From: Acholoe squamosa | Lineage: Eukaryota; Annelida; Polychaeta; Phyllodocida; Polynoidae | Assembly (NCBI GenBank): GCA_949317995.1 | Contig: OX439039.1 | Coordinates: forward strand, 52,070,785-52,134,784 | Direction: 5' to 3' | DNA length: 64,000 nt | Shown: positions 13,163 through 25,371 of the stretch, in pieces | Position numbering within the stretch: the stretch's first letter is position 1 | Layout: every line of letters starts with the position of its first letter | Translations under genes and position numbers: made by a program | The notes under the pieces: model-generated | What the model was told of the DNA's origin: nothing | Databases searched by the model: none | What the model saw: only the letters and a program-made list of their open reading frames with translations

Positions 13163-16100
13163 GAAAAAATGTGGGAGTTCATAAGGACAATCATCAATAC
13201 TTTTTTTTACAATACATCTGAAAACTGAAAAGGAGCTGTTTCATTTGGTGGCATTAAGATTTATATTTGATATATATAGCTGTAACTCAAGTGTATCCAA
13301 ACTGTAATATGTAATACTGTAAAACTGTAATAATACGGTACATATATTATAGGGATATAAATACAATATTGTTATTTCCTGTGTGCCTAAGACAAATACA
13401 TATTCTGAACAAATATGCCCTCCCTCTTAAAGTGTCTGGTTATAAACTTTTTTTTTCAGTATGACGTAATGTCTTATCATTCTGTACGTGTCTTGTTGTC
13501 ATTGATTGTCATGACATACTTTAAGACGCCTCCTCTGGAATACGGTAGTCTAGGAAAACCATAATATATCCATATACCAACTCATTGTGCTTCAGCAAAA
13601 AGTGCCCGTTTTGAATAATCAACTGCTTTGTACACAATCTTTTTTTTTTTTCTTTCTTTTTGTCTATTCTTCTAATTCTTTCGTCTCTTTGGTGTTTCAA
13701 TGTTTGATACTGTAAATCGCAAGCCGTATCTCGCCTATAAGTTCGCCCTGACTTAAGTCTATGCCTGTAAGGCACCATATGGTCTCGACTCTTGTGTAAG
13801 CCACAGATAATATGCAGTTATATAAGACATGTCTAATAATACATGTAGCTCCAGTTGGTTAATTTTTCATTTCAATATATCTGATTGTGGAACTGAAAAT
13901 AAAATTTGGATTCAAACAGACGTCTATTGTTTAAAAGCAATGCGTTGAATTAGGTATTAGTATTTGATAAGTGTGCAGCTTTAAATAAGCATTATGTAAT
14001 TATAGACGCCGATCGTGCATCCCATAGTTCTATATTTATTTTTGATTAGTAAATGAAGGTCTATGTTAAGTTATCGTTTTTTTTTTTATCAAGGGGCTAA
14101 AACAACTACGGTGAATATTTAAAATGGGAGGTCATATCAATGGTGGGATTATTGTCTTTCTTCTTTTTCACTATCTATTATAATAAATTGAGGTGAAATG
14201 CAAATACTTCAACCTGATTGTTTGGAATGGATGATAAAAGTACGAAGGTGAGTCTTGATGTGCTCTTTAAACAGATAAGACTTTTTAAGGGTTTTATCTT
14301 GATCACAAATATTTACAAAGTAGGGCATCTACCGTAAAGTAAATTTACTATGCGCATGGACATCGGAATCGGGGGAGGGGGTCAGAGGGGGCATGTTTTA
14401 ACCAACCCAAAATAGGTCAAACCAAAAGGTCAATTAAAGAGGTCAAAAATTGCCGGAGACCTCCTTGCCCATCCCCCATACCTATACTTCAGATTTAATC
14501 CATGCAAAGTTTCCTCTCTATTAATTGTCCATAACAGAAGAAGCATGCAACCTTCAACCTGTCTACAATGTCTACAGCCTTACACTTGCCATTGAGCCAT
14601 GGCGGCGTTGGTGCAAGGGACTGTTCCAAAGATTATCACATTGTCCTGAAAAGTGTGACCTTTGATTTTAGTAAAAAGAAAAAAGTGAAACCCGATAAAA
14701 AAAAAAAAAAGAAGAAGAAATCAATGCCAATATATACCTTGATTACCTGTTTACAAAAATACTTTATTTTTCTGGAGAATGAATAAAAAAAAGTTGAGAA
14801 GATATAATTTTTTCTTTTATTTGTATTTCTTATCAATTGTGTTCAAACATATCTAGAAAGTGTTTTTAATGGGCAAAGATAGAAATAACATGAAATAATT
14901 GGATTCTACAGTTAGTGACAGATGATCCGTAAGTCTTTTATGGGTAAATCTAAGACTTATTGATAACCAGGTCTTAGTGGATACAAAACTACCAGGGTGT
15001 CAGCTCAACACACAAGGGAGCAGGATTTTAAAACACTTTAAAACAGAAGAAAATAATTGCATTGGGCGCACAAACCAGGTAGAACTTTAATCAGGAGAAG
15101 AAAACAATATTTACCTCGAGACGTAAAAGCTGGTATGAAATACTCGTGAACCAAATGCTATTTTTAATATCTGGAAGCAAAAGGAATAAGGATGCCACTC
15201 TAAGTGTGCAAAACAAACAAGCATTGCGAGGTTTGGGTTAGTCTGAGCAGATCTGAGCGACTGAGAGCAGCTCTACTACAGCGATAAGGCACATGCTGAG
15301 GGAATCTGTATCTGATTCATACACTTTGTAACTGAGTCAACTCCAATCACACTCAAATCAGTAGGAATACCGGTAGGTAATAGTTTTCTCTATCGATTAT
15401 ATAAAAGAAAAATCAGTGATTTACATAATACATGTAAACGAAATGTTGGTCCTGAGCATGTAAGGATTTTATTTCTCTCAAACTGCCAAAATTACTTTTG
15501 GATTGAATATCTATAGTACAAAATGTAGATGCTGTCAGTAGGTACCAAGAGCATAAGCTTGCTTGGTGCATGTCTGTGTTATAATAAGGCAACGCTCTGA
15601 ATCTGAATTAAGTTTGCACGTGAGTTAAGCTTCTATCTGTGTTTGAATAAAGTCAAAGTGTGATGCGCACAGTGAGATACTCCTAGTGAAATGGACTGGT
15701 GACTGGAGTGCACTCTTTAGAATGTATGAATAGTACAAAGAGACTACCAGATATCCCATAGTCTCCAACATGCAACCTTATCTTTGGGAATGGTCATTAT
15801 TTTAATAATGAGTGTGGAGGGGGAGAGGGTAACATGTAACCGAGTCTGATTTGGGGAAAGGAGCGAAAACAAGAGGGCCAATGAGGCAGACATGAACCCC
15901 CTCTTCTGAAGATAAACCCCCGCCCAACCAACCCAGTGTTAAAACATGACCACTCCCGATTGCACAATACAGGGAATGTAATTTCCCTTTCCATCAACAG
16001 AGTACAACATTCATTGACTACAGGTGATAAACACTACGGAATAGGCAATACCAGAGCACCGTGAATTCTCGTCTTTAGTATGTACTTACTTATGTTTGAA

Positions 16101-16809
16101 CGCTGGTTAAAAGGCATATATAAGTGGTCAGTACCATAGCTTATTGTTGTCTATCAAGCAACATGCAGCTTTAGCTAAAAACATAAATACAAATCATAGT
16201 AATATTAGTGTTCTAATCAGTTCTTGGATGCTATCCCATGGGCATGGCGTTGAAATTCAATTATGCAAATTGTAACTATTGGAACCCACTAAAATTTAAA
16301 TGTCTGATAATAGAGTTTAAGATCATGACTTGTATGACAACGCGTACGTCTAGAATGATAGGAAATGGTAAGCTAGACGTTGCTGTACACGTTACAAGTA
16401 GGCAAATCTTAAACTCTCTATTAAATACATCGGGACGAAAAATATGAGAATTCACGGTAAATGGTGGGGATTTCTAACAATGAAACACATTCATCTTCAA
16501 TTTTCTTTGAGAATGTGCATAATCACATGCTGTAATTATGGGTTTCTTCTAAAAGTTATATGAAAGTGGGGAAAATGAGTAGATATCTAGTAATCTGAGA
16601 TAAGTTGCTTGTGATTTTCCCTAGGCTAGTGCATTTTAACCATTTGGGTGTTAAAACACCAGACCAGTGTCAGTGATATATACAAATATCTTGTCTTTCT
16701 TGAAGTTGAACAGTGCAGTGCACCTTGGGCAAGACACGAACTAAAGTTACCGGGTATTAAAGAATGATAAGTATATTTTCTGCTGAGTTTTGTGACAGCT
16801 CAGCCTATA
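13163..16809. other. No gene recognised; AT-rich
   Basis: Probable first intron or 5' flank of the CCSER-like gene. Contains poly-A and poly-T tracts (13628-13660, 14697-14720) and scattered short ORFs of no coding character. Confidence 0.45.
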
Positions 16810-19374
16810 AGGGAGCGTTCATTATTTATGGCAGGGGGGGGTTGCGAATTTCGTTTGGCAAATACCTAAAAATTAAGCATACCCCATTTGAATATCCCAA
16901 AATGAACTGCCTACCCCAAAGAAATACCCAAAAATGAAGTGCCCCCCCCCATGTCAATACCCCGTACCCCAATATGAAGTGTTGCCCCCCAGCTGGTGTA
17001 GTAGGTGTGAAAACTCCTGTAGACACAAACACCACCTATGCTGGTACCACTCACTTACAAACAGATTGTTGCCAATTGGATGTCATTATAAGTGGCCCTA
17101 TATTGTATTTCATACTCACGGAGTAAACATTTTTTAACAGAGGTTGGGCTGGTGGGTTTGCACGCAGACACGCTAAAAAATTCTGCCCTTCCCTCAAGGG
17201 GTCAAAATCTTTTTTGACCAACCCCCCCCCCAAGGGCCAAAAATCGTGTGCGAATGCATAAGGCCACCCTTAAAAATATGTTCGTTTCCTGTCCAGAGGG
17301 TGGGATTTTTCAGGCCCATGAGGGAGGGCCTCATTTTTATTTGTCATGAACATCATAAGCACGGACGGCATGAATTTGCCATCACATTCTAAGATTTAGT
17401 GATTGGAAGCCTAGATTCTTGTGCTAATAGATGAGGAAACAAACATATTTTTAAGGGTGGCCTAATGCGCAGGATTTTTCGCTGATAACAGGTGAAATTT
17501 TTCCCCCCCCCCTGGTCAAGGGGTCGAAAAATTCTTAAAATTGATTCCTTAGCCCTCTGTATCCTGACAATACAGACTTTTGACTTAAAAATCCGCGAAT
17601 TTGTCTTTTTTACCTTTTCCGCGAAAGTTTATACACGCGAAAATATCTACGTCTACAGTAAACAAGAAAAATGTTGCAAGGACCACAGATAGGAGTTGCC
17701 ACTCTGTGGCTGACATGTGACGTCACGGCCGACGTATGATGTCACAAATTGCGTCACAAGATGACCGTGACGTCACTGACAAACCGAAAACATAATGAAG
17801 TTGCTACAGTCGCTGCGCTCCCGGCCGCTACGCAGCAAGCAACTCCAAACAAGTCTTTGATCCTACAAGCATATTAGAATATATACCGTTTTTGATGTAA
17901 TTAGCGGACATACTCTGATAAGTGCACACCCCCTCTTTTAGACTAGGCATTACTGGAAACCCTGTCCATAAGCCTCAGTCATAAGCCAGGGGTAGAGTTT
18001 GGGAAAATGTTATGAGCTGATTTTGGGTTGAAATTTCAAGAGGATTCTCTATAATTTATAGCAATAAAACCCATTCAGAAGCCAGGGGAGACTTTGGGAG
18101 AAAATAATTTAGAAGCTGATTTTGCTCGAAAATAGGAATAAAAATCTGGCTTATGACAAATACCAGTGCCCTAAAATGTAAAATGAAATCCCCTAGCAGG
18201 AATGTCCTTAAATAAAGCGCCCCCCCCCTTACATGAATATCCAAAATTGAAATACCCTACAATAGAAACCCAAAAATCCGCTAGGTGCAGCACCAGTACT
18301 GTACCTCCAATACTGCTGCCATTTTGTGACCCAGTCAACATTTAAAGGTGCCCTAAGAAACTCCTTAATAGGTGGTATATACATCAGTCAGATCAGAGAA
18401 AGTTTATCAGAAACTAACCTATGGTAGTCCAACTACCACCTAGTCTTTAATATTTGAATTTTCATATGGTGGAAGTATTGAAAATATGACAATTCATATA
18501 TTATTTGGTTTGAATCACCTGAAATGAAACTTAATTCTCTTTATCTTTTATTCTAACAATGTTATCCTGATTGTAGATTGTGAGACCTTTCTTTTGGTGT
18601 ATAGATTGTGTAAATCAAGCATGATCGGCTGCATCCTGCTCAGAAGTTAGAGATCCTGACAATTTTGAACCTCAGTAAGATCAGGGTAAATTGGGTTATA
18701 AATAGAACTCATTGCTGACTTCTATTCATGGAGATCAATATTATACTATGTGATATTGACATATTGAACTACCGTAATTATTATTGTATTGGAATATTCT
18801 TGGAGGCTCTGATGTTCATCAGCCTATAAACTTTTAAATATTCCGGGAAATATTAACGATTACTATGGTTTTAAGTTAATTAGTTCATTGATTTAGGTCA
18901 TTTAATTAGGTCAGACAAATTAGAACATGCGGAACATCATTTATTTGTTTAGGTCATTTAATTAGGTCCCATAAGTCATATTAGAATTAATATTATGTTA
19001 GAACAGAAGATTAAAAGCTATAGCAGTACATTTCCCTTTTCCCTGTACCGTACTCTTACTGCCACATCCACTCTCCCTTCTGGTCACAGGAAATCCTTCA
19101 ATTTTACTAGAAAAGCTAGAATCTTAAATCTCCATTTTCTCAGCCTCAGGAACCAGTGGGAATTTTTACAAAATTCTAAAAGCATGTTTAATCCCATCAC
19201 CAGGCCATTACATTGAACTGGGTTCCAACACCAGTATATCAGTAGGAATTTTTCATCTGATCTACCTACCTATAATAGAATACCTCCCCCTCGCGAATGT
19301 CCCAAAATGAGCTGCCCCCCCTCGAATCGGAGTCGAAATGCTCACCCCCCTGCCATAAATAATGAACGCTCCCT
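16810..19374. mobile_element. 2.56-kb segment bounded by a perfect 30-bp inverted repeat
   Basis: Left arm 16810-16839 starts AGGGAGCGTTCATTATTTAT and ends in a G run; right arm 19345-19374 is its exact reverse complement. Near each arm, and at 18180-18260, are degenerate phrases of the type 'caaaatgaagtgcccccc'. No transposase ORF is visible inside. Either a non-autonomous DNA transposon carrying a MITE (17271-17463), or two separate MITE ends in opposite orientation. No convincing target duplication was seen. Confidence 0.55.
17271..17463. mobile_element. MITE family C, copy 2
   Basis: Ends AGGCCACCCTTAAAAATATG and CATATTTTTAAGGGTGGCCT are perfect inverted repeats of 20 bp. Flanks aatgcata (17263-17270) and aatgcgca (17464-17471) match at 6 of 8 positions, suggesting an 8-bp target duplication. 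An internally deleted relative of 7315-7599. Confidence 0.8.
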
Positions 19375-20979
19375 AACAATAGCCTAGGTTATATATACCG
19401 GTATATAGATTATTGTAATAGGTGCCCCTGCCTGTGACAGTGTCAGGCTGTGACTGTGTGAGTGGGCATGGCAGGGGTTTGAAAAAAAAAATCCCAAAAA
19501 TTCCCAAAACAAAATTTATCAATACTATAGGATGCTAGAAGTGTGAGTAATGTGCTTTAATTAGGATCTGATATGCTTTTGATGGCTATCCACCAATTTA
19601 GATTGCTGCCAGGAACAGGCTTTTGACTGAGAATGGCCCTGAATCTGCCCAAGGAGGGGGTCCTGGTGAGAATCCAAGAAAATGAAAAATTGATCCCACA
19701 GCTATCTGTTACCAGTTATAAGGAAGCCTAACATTTTCTCTCCATGTATCAATTGGATTTATCATGCTAGTGTTAGTAGTTTTTGTACAAGAGGTAATTG
19801 TGTACAGGCTGTCAGAGGGGGTTTTCACAGAAAATGATAAAAAAGCACACTTGACATCTTCAATAGAAATGATCATAAATCATTGAATTCTCAATGCATT
19901 TTGATGCTGTTAGGTTTTCCTTGTAGGAAAAGTATTATATTATTACATCATTGATTCATTTATTTAGATATTCTGTGATGTTTTCATAATTTTGAAGACC
20001 AGGAAAGTGGACATAGCCAAAATTTCAGGGTCAACCTTGTTCTAAACCTTACTTTCCCACAAACACTGCCATGCACAAATCAATGAACATTAGACTGATT
20101 TATATAGAAAAATAATGACTTTCCATCACCTATATAGTGGTTAGGGAGTATCTCTAATTTGTCAAATTTTCAGCATAACCTATCTTTGAACCACTGATAT
20201 ATATCATTGATAATTTGTTTTATTAAAAGTATAGCCTGATACTAAAACTAGAGGTGTTATAGGTAATCCTAGCATTTGGAATCATGTAAATATCTTTGTA
20301 GGTTCTCCTCCAGGGTGGGGGCAAAGTTGACATTACCCAGATAGAAAATTCGGGCAGGAATGGCTGCCTCAGCAGGCAGAGGGTTGGTCACGCTACCTAG
20401 TGAGTACTGCCATGCCTATAAGTGTGACTGTGAGGAGGTGAGCCACGCCTACATTTCTATTTAGTACAAATCAAACGTCAAAATACTAAGCCTATTAAGG
20501 CAGTTATCCTGATACAGCACAGTAAACCTTAGTCTAAGTCTAAGTCTTAGTATTTCCATGCAATCCATGCCATTTCATTATCTGAGATTGGCGATACACA
20601 GTGATCACCCCTCGCTTCACAAGCACTTCTGTCGCGACGCAGGGATTGTAGGGAAGTCTGACTCTGAGACTGAGACTGTGAGACTGAGTGACGAAAACAC
20701 AACCAGTAGTTGGCATTTGCTTATCACGGAGAGCACCTGATAACATGGAATGCGATTACTTACCTGCCTTCACACCAGAAAACCCATCTGGTGTACTCTT
20801 CAACTTCCATATCGATGTAAAATCTTTACATTTTGTTACAATATACACAAATAAACACAACCAGATTTGCCATCTACTCAGAAAGCTGCCATCTTGCGTC
20901 ACCCTAATCAAAATAAGCAAAGGTGTGCGCACTTCCGGCGAAATAGTTTTGAAAATTAACACTAGAGGCCAGCACTTAC
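19375..20979. other. No gene recognised
   Basis: AT-rich sequence with no coding frame and no repeat matched elsewhere in the window. Confidence 0.45.
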
Positions 20980-21034
20980 ACTTTTCGCGCCACCTCTTGT
21001 CGCAGCTTAAGGTCACGTCACGAACTAAATCCAT
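20980..21034 (-). CDS. Candidate first coding exon of an unidentified gene (minus strand)
   Basis: ATG at 21034 opens 18 codons (MDLVRDVTLSCDKRWREK) plus one base, then a textbook donor GTAAGT at 20979-20974. The frame is open further upstream to another ATG at 21067. The exon is locally GC-richer than its surroundings, and an ETS-like ACTTCCGG lies downstream near 20930-20940. I do not recognise the peptide and see no second exon. Chance occurrence of a donor after a short ORF is quite possible. Confidence 0.25.
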
Positions 21035-21744
21035 TTCCTCTATGTTTCTATATAGCATAACACACAAAAACAGCCGCCTAAAATGTTCTTGGTAAAAATT
21101 TCAACCATAGCACGGTTAACTCATCCCTCATACACAATCTGACAGAATGTTGGATAGGCTTAACCCTGAAAATCTTAAATAAATTATAAGGGAATGATAT
21201 GTGCAGTGACTCAGTTGCAGTCGAGGCGTTCGGTGTACAGTTTTCTGACTAGATCCAGTGCATTATGGGTAGGGTTGTCCTCGAACGCTAACTACACCAC
21301 CTTAGCTTGTTCCCTCCACCCCCTTCCCACCCAGCCAGGTCTGGCTAGGTACCAGTCACTAACTATGCTTGGGAGTGTAGTAAGTTGACTTGGGGATCAA
21401 CATTGACCCACTTGGGGAGGACCAATAGAGGGTGGCCTTACAAACCAGCATTGATCCCTCGGCCGTACTCCGAACGCCTCGAGTGAGTGCCATTCTACCC
21501 TATTTTGGGCCTAAAAATCTCCAGTGGCCAGATTAACTTTTGCATGCCTCATAAAATCCCCAAGGCCTGGAATAATATAAAAGCACACCTACTATTCCAT
21601 TTATTAACTATTTGGGAACACCTGTGATTTTTTTCATAATTTTACCAATATTTCTTCTGTCTAATTCTAAACCAATCAGCAGTCAGAACACCCTTCAGTG
21701 CAGTCCTGAATATCATATGACTCACACGAGGGCAGCATTTATGT

Positions 21745-21925
21745 TGGGCGCTATTCACAAATCCGCGCAATTTGTAAATTGCGCAGCGCTATTCACGAAT
21801 AGCGCTGCGCAGAGCTCTAATTTCTATTCTGCGCAATGATTTGTGAATTGCGCAAATGGGTTGGTGCGCAAAGCTCAAATCTGCGCAGAGTTCAAATTGG
21901 CTGTCCAAGAAATTTGATCGCGCAA
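21745..21925. repeat. GCGC-rich inverted repeat (family D-like)
   Basis: Dense alternation of 'aattgcgca', 'ctgcgcag' and 'gcgctattcac(a/g)aat' in both orientations, giving several overlapping inverted repeats. The same word set occurs at 32917-33250, 42700-42962 and 51430-52195. Confidence 0.6.
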
Positions 21926-21970
21926 TTGATGGAGTTTTGCACACGACACCTAAGTGTAAACACGTGCAAA

Positions 21971-21988
21971 ATGGCTGATGATGTGAAG
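21971..21988 (+). CDS. Candidate short first exon (plus strand)
   Basis: ATG GCT GAT GAT GTG AAG followed directly by GTAAGG: six codons (MADDVK) ending at a good splice donor, just beyond the GCGC-rich repeat. Resembles the start of many animal genes but is too short to identify, and no downstream exon was seen before the retrotransposon. Confidence 0.2.
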
Positions 21989-23349
21989 GTAAGGAACACA
22001 CGCAGCCCTAGTTTGACAGTCCCTGGAGGAGACCTATGTTATCTTTAGTTTAGGGTAGGTATGAGTGAAATGTACTACTACGAATGTTCAGGAATGGGGT
22101 CAAAGAGAAAGATATATAGTGTGGCAGCCACGGTCTCAGCGCCGATCCCTGTGCCGATCGCTCCCCGCCTGAGACTGCTCCCGTGAGGGTCGACGCTGTC
22201 ACCGGTCCCCCTCCCCCTCACCTGTGCGGTTCTTGTCGATCTTGCCCGTGGCCCGGTTATCTTTCCCACATCAATCTCCCAAATCTAAATGAAGTCAGCT
22301 CCCAGGTTATAGTTAAGGAGGCGGACTGGAAGTGTAGGCACCCCTACCAACCTTTGTTTAGTCTGTATTCTTTAGTATAGGGGTATATTTTAATGAAACA
22401 GTGACAGCACTCCAGTTTCCTTCTTCACCCTGTCACTTGACTTGTGGACAGGGACTGAAGTAACCGATAGGAATAACACCCCTGCCCCCTCTCCCGCGAG
22501 CCCCTATCTGTCACTATAGTCTAGACTATAGTAAATCAATCAGTATGATTTTTGTCCCAGCTCCTGCTGGGTCATTGGCGGCGCCTTGTCGGTCGTAAAC
22601 TGATGGTCATGAATTTGAACTTTAGATGTGTATTGCTCATCAAAATTGGGGGATAGTTAAACAAAAAATCATGGAAACATGTTCTTTAGGATCTAGTCTT
22701 TCATTGTACATGCACAATTCCTGAGAAAAAAATTTCTTTACTATGAAAATAGCTGAAGAAAAAACCTGACATTTAACCTACTTTCTCACAAAAACAAGGC
22801 TCCATAGGATAGCATTGTGCGATAGATTTTCGCGATAGACATAACACATGGGTTCCTATGGGAATTGTCCAATTAAGACGCTTTTTTTCAGCAGGTAAGG
22901 CTGGAAGACCGTCCATGTAACGCGATAGCTTGAGGAAAAGTTGGTATAAGACTGTTTATATACCGACCCTGTATATCAGACCGCCGTAAGTTTGTTATGC
23001 CTATCGCTTTTCCGGCGGGGCGAGTGTGGGTCTCTGTACGTAATGGTATAGTCAGAGGACGCAGGCTGTTATGATTTCAACCCTTAGCTACTGCGTGCGC
23101 CCTCTGACATAATATATATGTCCCATATGTACTAGTCTTTACACTTTCCCTCCAGCCAGGACATCCTCGTGCGAGTTAGCACATGCGCGCAGAGTGACCG
23201 GTCCTCAGATTTTATTTTATAACAGTAAATTGAGGGGGTGTATTCGATTCAATTCGATTATTATTGCCAAACATGCATGGATTATATTAAAAAAACCATT
23301 AATTTCAAGTTAAATCGATATTATCTATCATTTCTCTGTCAAAAATTCG

Positions 23350-23406
23350 ACTTCCGGCAAGGAGGGGTCGCGCATGCGCACGGAACATCAAAATGCAAAA
23401 TGGCGG
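23350..23406 (+). promoter_or_regulatory. Housekeeping-type promoter: ETS, NRF1 and YY1 motifs
   Basis: In 57 bp there is an ETS/GABP site ACTTCCGG (23350-23357), a perfect NRF1 palindrome CGCGCATGCGCA (23369-23380) and a YY1-type start motif CAAAATGGCGG (23396-23406). This trio is typical of TATA-less animal housekeeping promoters, where the YY1 element often overlaps the start codon. Here the ATG at 23400 lies inside it and opens MADSETIALR in the plus direction. Confidence 0.6.
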
Positions 23407-23519
23407 ACAGCGAGACGATCGCCTTACGGTGCTATCGAAACTGCTGGATTTTAACAAAATGGAGGAGAATTACATTGTCTCATGCGTTTGTATGGTTAAT
23501 ATGTATCCTTATTATATAG
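23400..23519 (+). CDS. Candidate first exon, or damaged copy of one, after the ETS/NRF1/YY1 promoter
   Basis: From ATG 23400 the frame reads MADSETIALR and stays open for 39 codons to a stop at 23517-23519, but turns uncharacteristic after about residue 10. From about 23431 the +1 frame reads more naturally (LSKLLDFNKMEENYIVSC). A one-base indel, or an exon shorter than the ORF, would explain this. No strong donor is visible. The sequence after about 23505 belongs to a dispersed repeat also found at 34834-34936. Product not recognised. The LTR retrotransposon sits about 190 bp downstream of this frame's stop. Confidence 0.3.
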   Translation: MADSETIALRCYRNCWILTKWRRITLSHAFVWLICILII

Positions 23520-23636
23520 CTAATATCGATGACACTATAGATTAGTACTACTTACGCCGTATTCAATGGGGGTGGTGGAATACGATCCTCGCATATTCCG
23601 CGGAGCCATTTTGAAATTTATGCAGAGTTAACTAGT
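23512..23636. repeat. Dispersed repeat family E, partial copy 1
   Basis: Matches 34834-34936 over about 100 bp ('cgatgacactatag', 'tactacttacgcc', 'tggaatacgatcctcgcata', 'gccattttgaaattta') with scattered substitutions. Confidence 0.75.
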
Positions 23637-23704
23637 TTCGTATTTAGGTATGGTTATTAGAAGTTTTACGCAAAAAAAGAATGATTGAACTAGTTAAATA
23701 ATAT

Positions 23705-24043
23705 TGTAATGAATAAGTTGGACACAAGACCAGAGGCGTTTGTAGTAGAGTAAGGGAAAGTGACACCCATATATTCTCTGTATAATAAAAGGCGAGTACA
23801 AACAGCAGTTGTAATGTGTTATCAATTCTCAAACATTCATCAACGTCATTCCTAGAGCCAACTTCGCTAGGGAGACTGGATCGGTCCACACCCAGCGACA
23901 AGTCGAGGTTGACTGACTAGGCTGCCGTCCCGCGGCTCGTTATATAGTCGCCACGGGCGGCGCGCCACCTCGCGGTGCGGGACCGAACCAGTCTGCCCCG
24001 CGAAGTCCCGCAGAAGTCGTTGACTCGAAGCGACTTCGCCACA
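23705..24043 (-). repeat. 3' LTR of the Gypsy-type element
   Basis: 339 bp. On the plus strand it begins TGTAATGAATAAG and ends CTTCGCCACA. It differs from the other LTR at three positions by eye (around 23770, 23793 and 23847), so about 99% identical. Confidence 0.95.
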
Positions 24044-24058
24044 CTCTTCCCCCTTTAA
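24044..24058 (-). other. Polypurine tract
   Basis: Reading the minus strand, AAAGGGGGAAGAG lies directly against the 3' LTR. This is the expected primer site for plus-strand DNA synthesis in a retroelement. Confidence 0.8.
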
Positions 24059-24497
24059 TTCAAACTATACATCGAGAAAAGAGGGGGGAGCATGAACTAT
24101 TATAATTAATGAACTCGCAATAAGGCGCCCCTATACGCCAACTACTGAATAGGGCTATGCTATATGAACCTCCTAAATGAAATAGCGCTGCGACATCGAG
24201 CGCACTCAGGCTAAAGCTGGTGATTCCCACGGCGGTCCCCTCGAGGACAATATCAGCCCTAGTCGAATCGGTTCCCATAGTAACTTGAATAACTAGCCCA
24301 AACATCCTAAAGCCGAATAAGCAACAGGCGACGATAGGTTGAACCTGACTGTAGGAGACTAAGTCCCTGGTCGTACAATAGTAGACAAAGAGTCGTTAAC
24401 CTTTCCCCATGTCGAATCTCCATAGTAACAGGCCACGAGAACGCATTCCCCGTCCTGGTGGCACCCTCGGTTATCCCAGCATCCCAGGCCGCACAGG

Positions 24498-25238
24498 TCA
24501 TGTCACACACAGCCGGTCTAGGTCTACAGGATAAATGAGTTGGGTAGGCCCCTCAACAGATATCAGTAGTATGATCACCCCGAATAACGCTGTTGCCATG
24601 GCAACCTCAGCTATATAGGCGAATACATTTTGAAGAATCATACATGTCATACATCGTAACACAAATAACAATGCAGCAATTGGGACTGCACAAGTCGTAA
24701 CCACCCCGGCAAGTACAGTTGCCCTAGTAACTTCAGTCATATAGGCGAACACAGTACAAAGGATCATACATGCCTTATACAGTAACGCGAACATCAATGC
24801 AACAACAGGAACTGCACAAGTCGTAACCATACCGGCAGGTGCAGTTGCCATATACAGGAGTCCAAATATTAATATCAGAACAGGAACTTCACACGTTGCA
24901 AACTGTCTCTCCTGGGGGGCAACAGCCCCAGCGAGTGTCGGCCGAACCTGGGGGGCAACAGCCCCAGCGTCCTCCAAAAGGGCCTCCTGGGGGGCAACAG
25001 CCCCAGCGAGGGTGAGCATGACCTGGGGGGCGACAGCCCCAGCGTCATCTCGTCCGAGCCGCGCGCCTCGGCTCGGAGGGTCCCGCACCGGCCTCACTGC
25101 TCCTCCGTTGCTGGTGAGTGCTGCAATCAACCACAAAAGAACATTGATTAACTGGTTAGTCGCAGCCCGGTGCGCATCTCCTGTGCTCCCCCATCCCACA
25201 TGAGGGAAGCTGGTGTCGGGTCCTTCCTGAGCCTTCAC
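24498..25238 (-). CDS. ORF4 of the LTR element: putative multi-pass membrane protein built of repeats
   Basis: 246 residues. The first third has a hydrophobic stretch (LINVLLWLIAAL) and then four copies of an AGAVAPQ motif. The remainder has several hydrophobic segments, two of them near-copies of about 42 residues beginning AG(M/V)VTTCAVP and containing a (M/C)ILxxVFAYxxEV segment. It lies between pol/ORF3 and the 3' LTR, where errantiviruses and retroviruses place env, but I see no signal peptide plus furin-site plus fusion-peptide arrangement that would support an envelope call. The DNA is tandemly repeated, so the open frame could be a by-product. Not recognised as any known family. Confidence 0.4.
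   Translation of the reverse strand: MKAQEGPDTSFPHVGWGSTGDAHRAATNQLINVLLWLIAALTSNGGAVRPVRDPPSRGARLGRDDAGAVAPQVMLTLAGAVAPQEALLEDAGAVAPQVRPTLAGAVAPQERQFATCEVPVLILIFGLLYMATAPAGMVTTCAVPVVALMFALLYKACMILCTVFAYMTEVTRATVLAGVVTTCAVPIAALLFVLRCMTCMILQNVFAYIAEVAMATALFGVIILLISVEGPTQLIYPVDLDRLCVT
24588..24900. repeat. 126-bp tandem repeat inside the LTR element
   Basis: About 2.5 copies of a unit starting 'gttgcc(a/c)t' and containing 'atataggcgaa(t/c)ac' and 'ggaactgcacaagtcgtaac'. A unit of 126 bp is 42 codons, so the frame of ORF4 is kept through the repeat. Degraded relatives continue toward 24,100. Confidence 0.75.
24905..25050. repeat. Tandem repeat 'cctggggggcaacagcccca'
   Basis: Four copies of CTGGGGGGC(A/G)ACAGCCCCAGCG at 24917, 24949, 24988 and 25023, alternating with short unique spacers. 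Each is a near-palindrome (GGGGGC / GCCCC) and encodes the AGAVAPQ repeats on the minus strand. Confidence 0.8.
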
Positions 25239-25371
25239 AGTACTGATGACCCTAATTACGATAAGGCGAATAACATAACAGGTTACTACAGACGACTCAG
25301 CCTGATATACTGCAGGCTGGCTCCATTCGCAAGACGATACAAGTCGATAATACTTCCACCCCCTCCCTACC

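Noticed and set aside
20688-21095. 135-residue plus-strand ORF
   Set aside because: Opposite strand to the better-supported candidate exon at 20980-21034; peptide has no recognisable feature.
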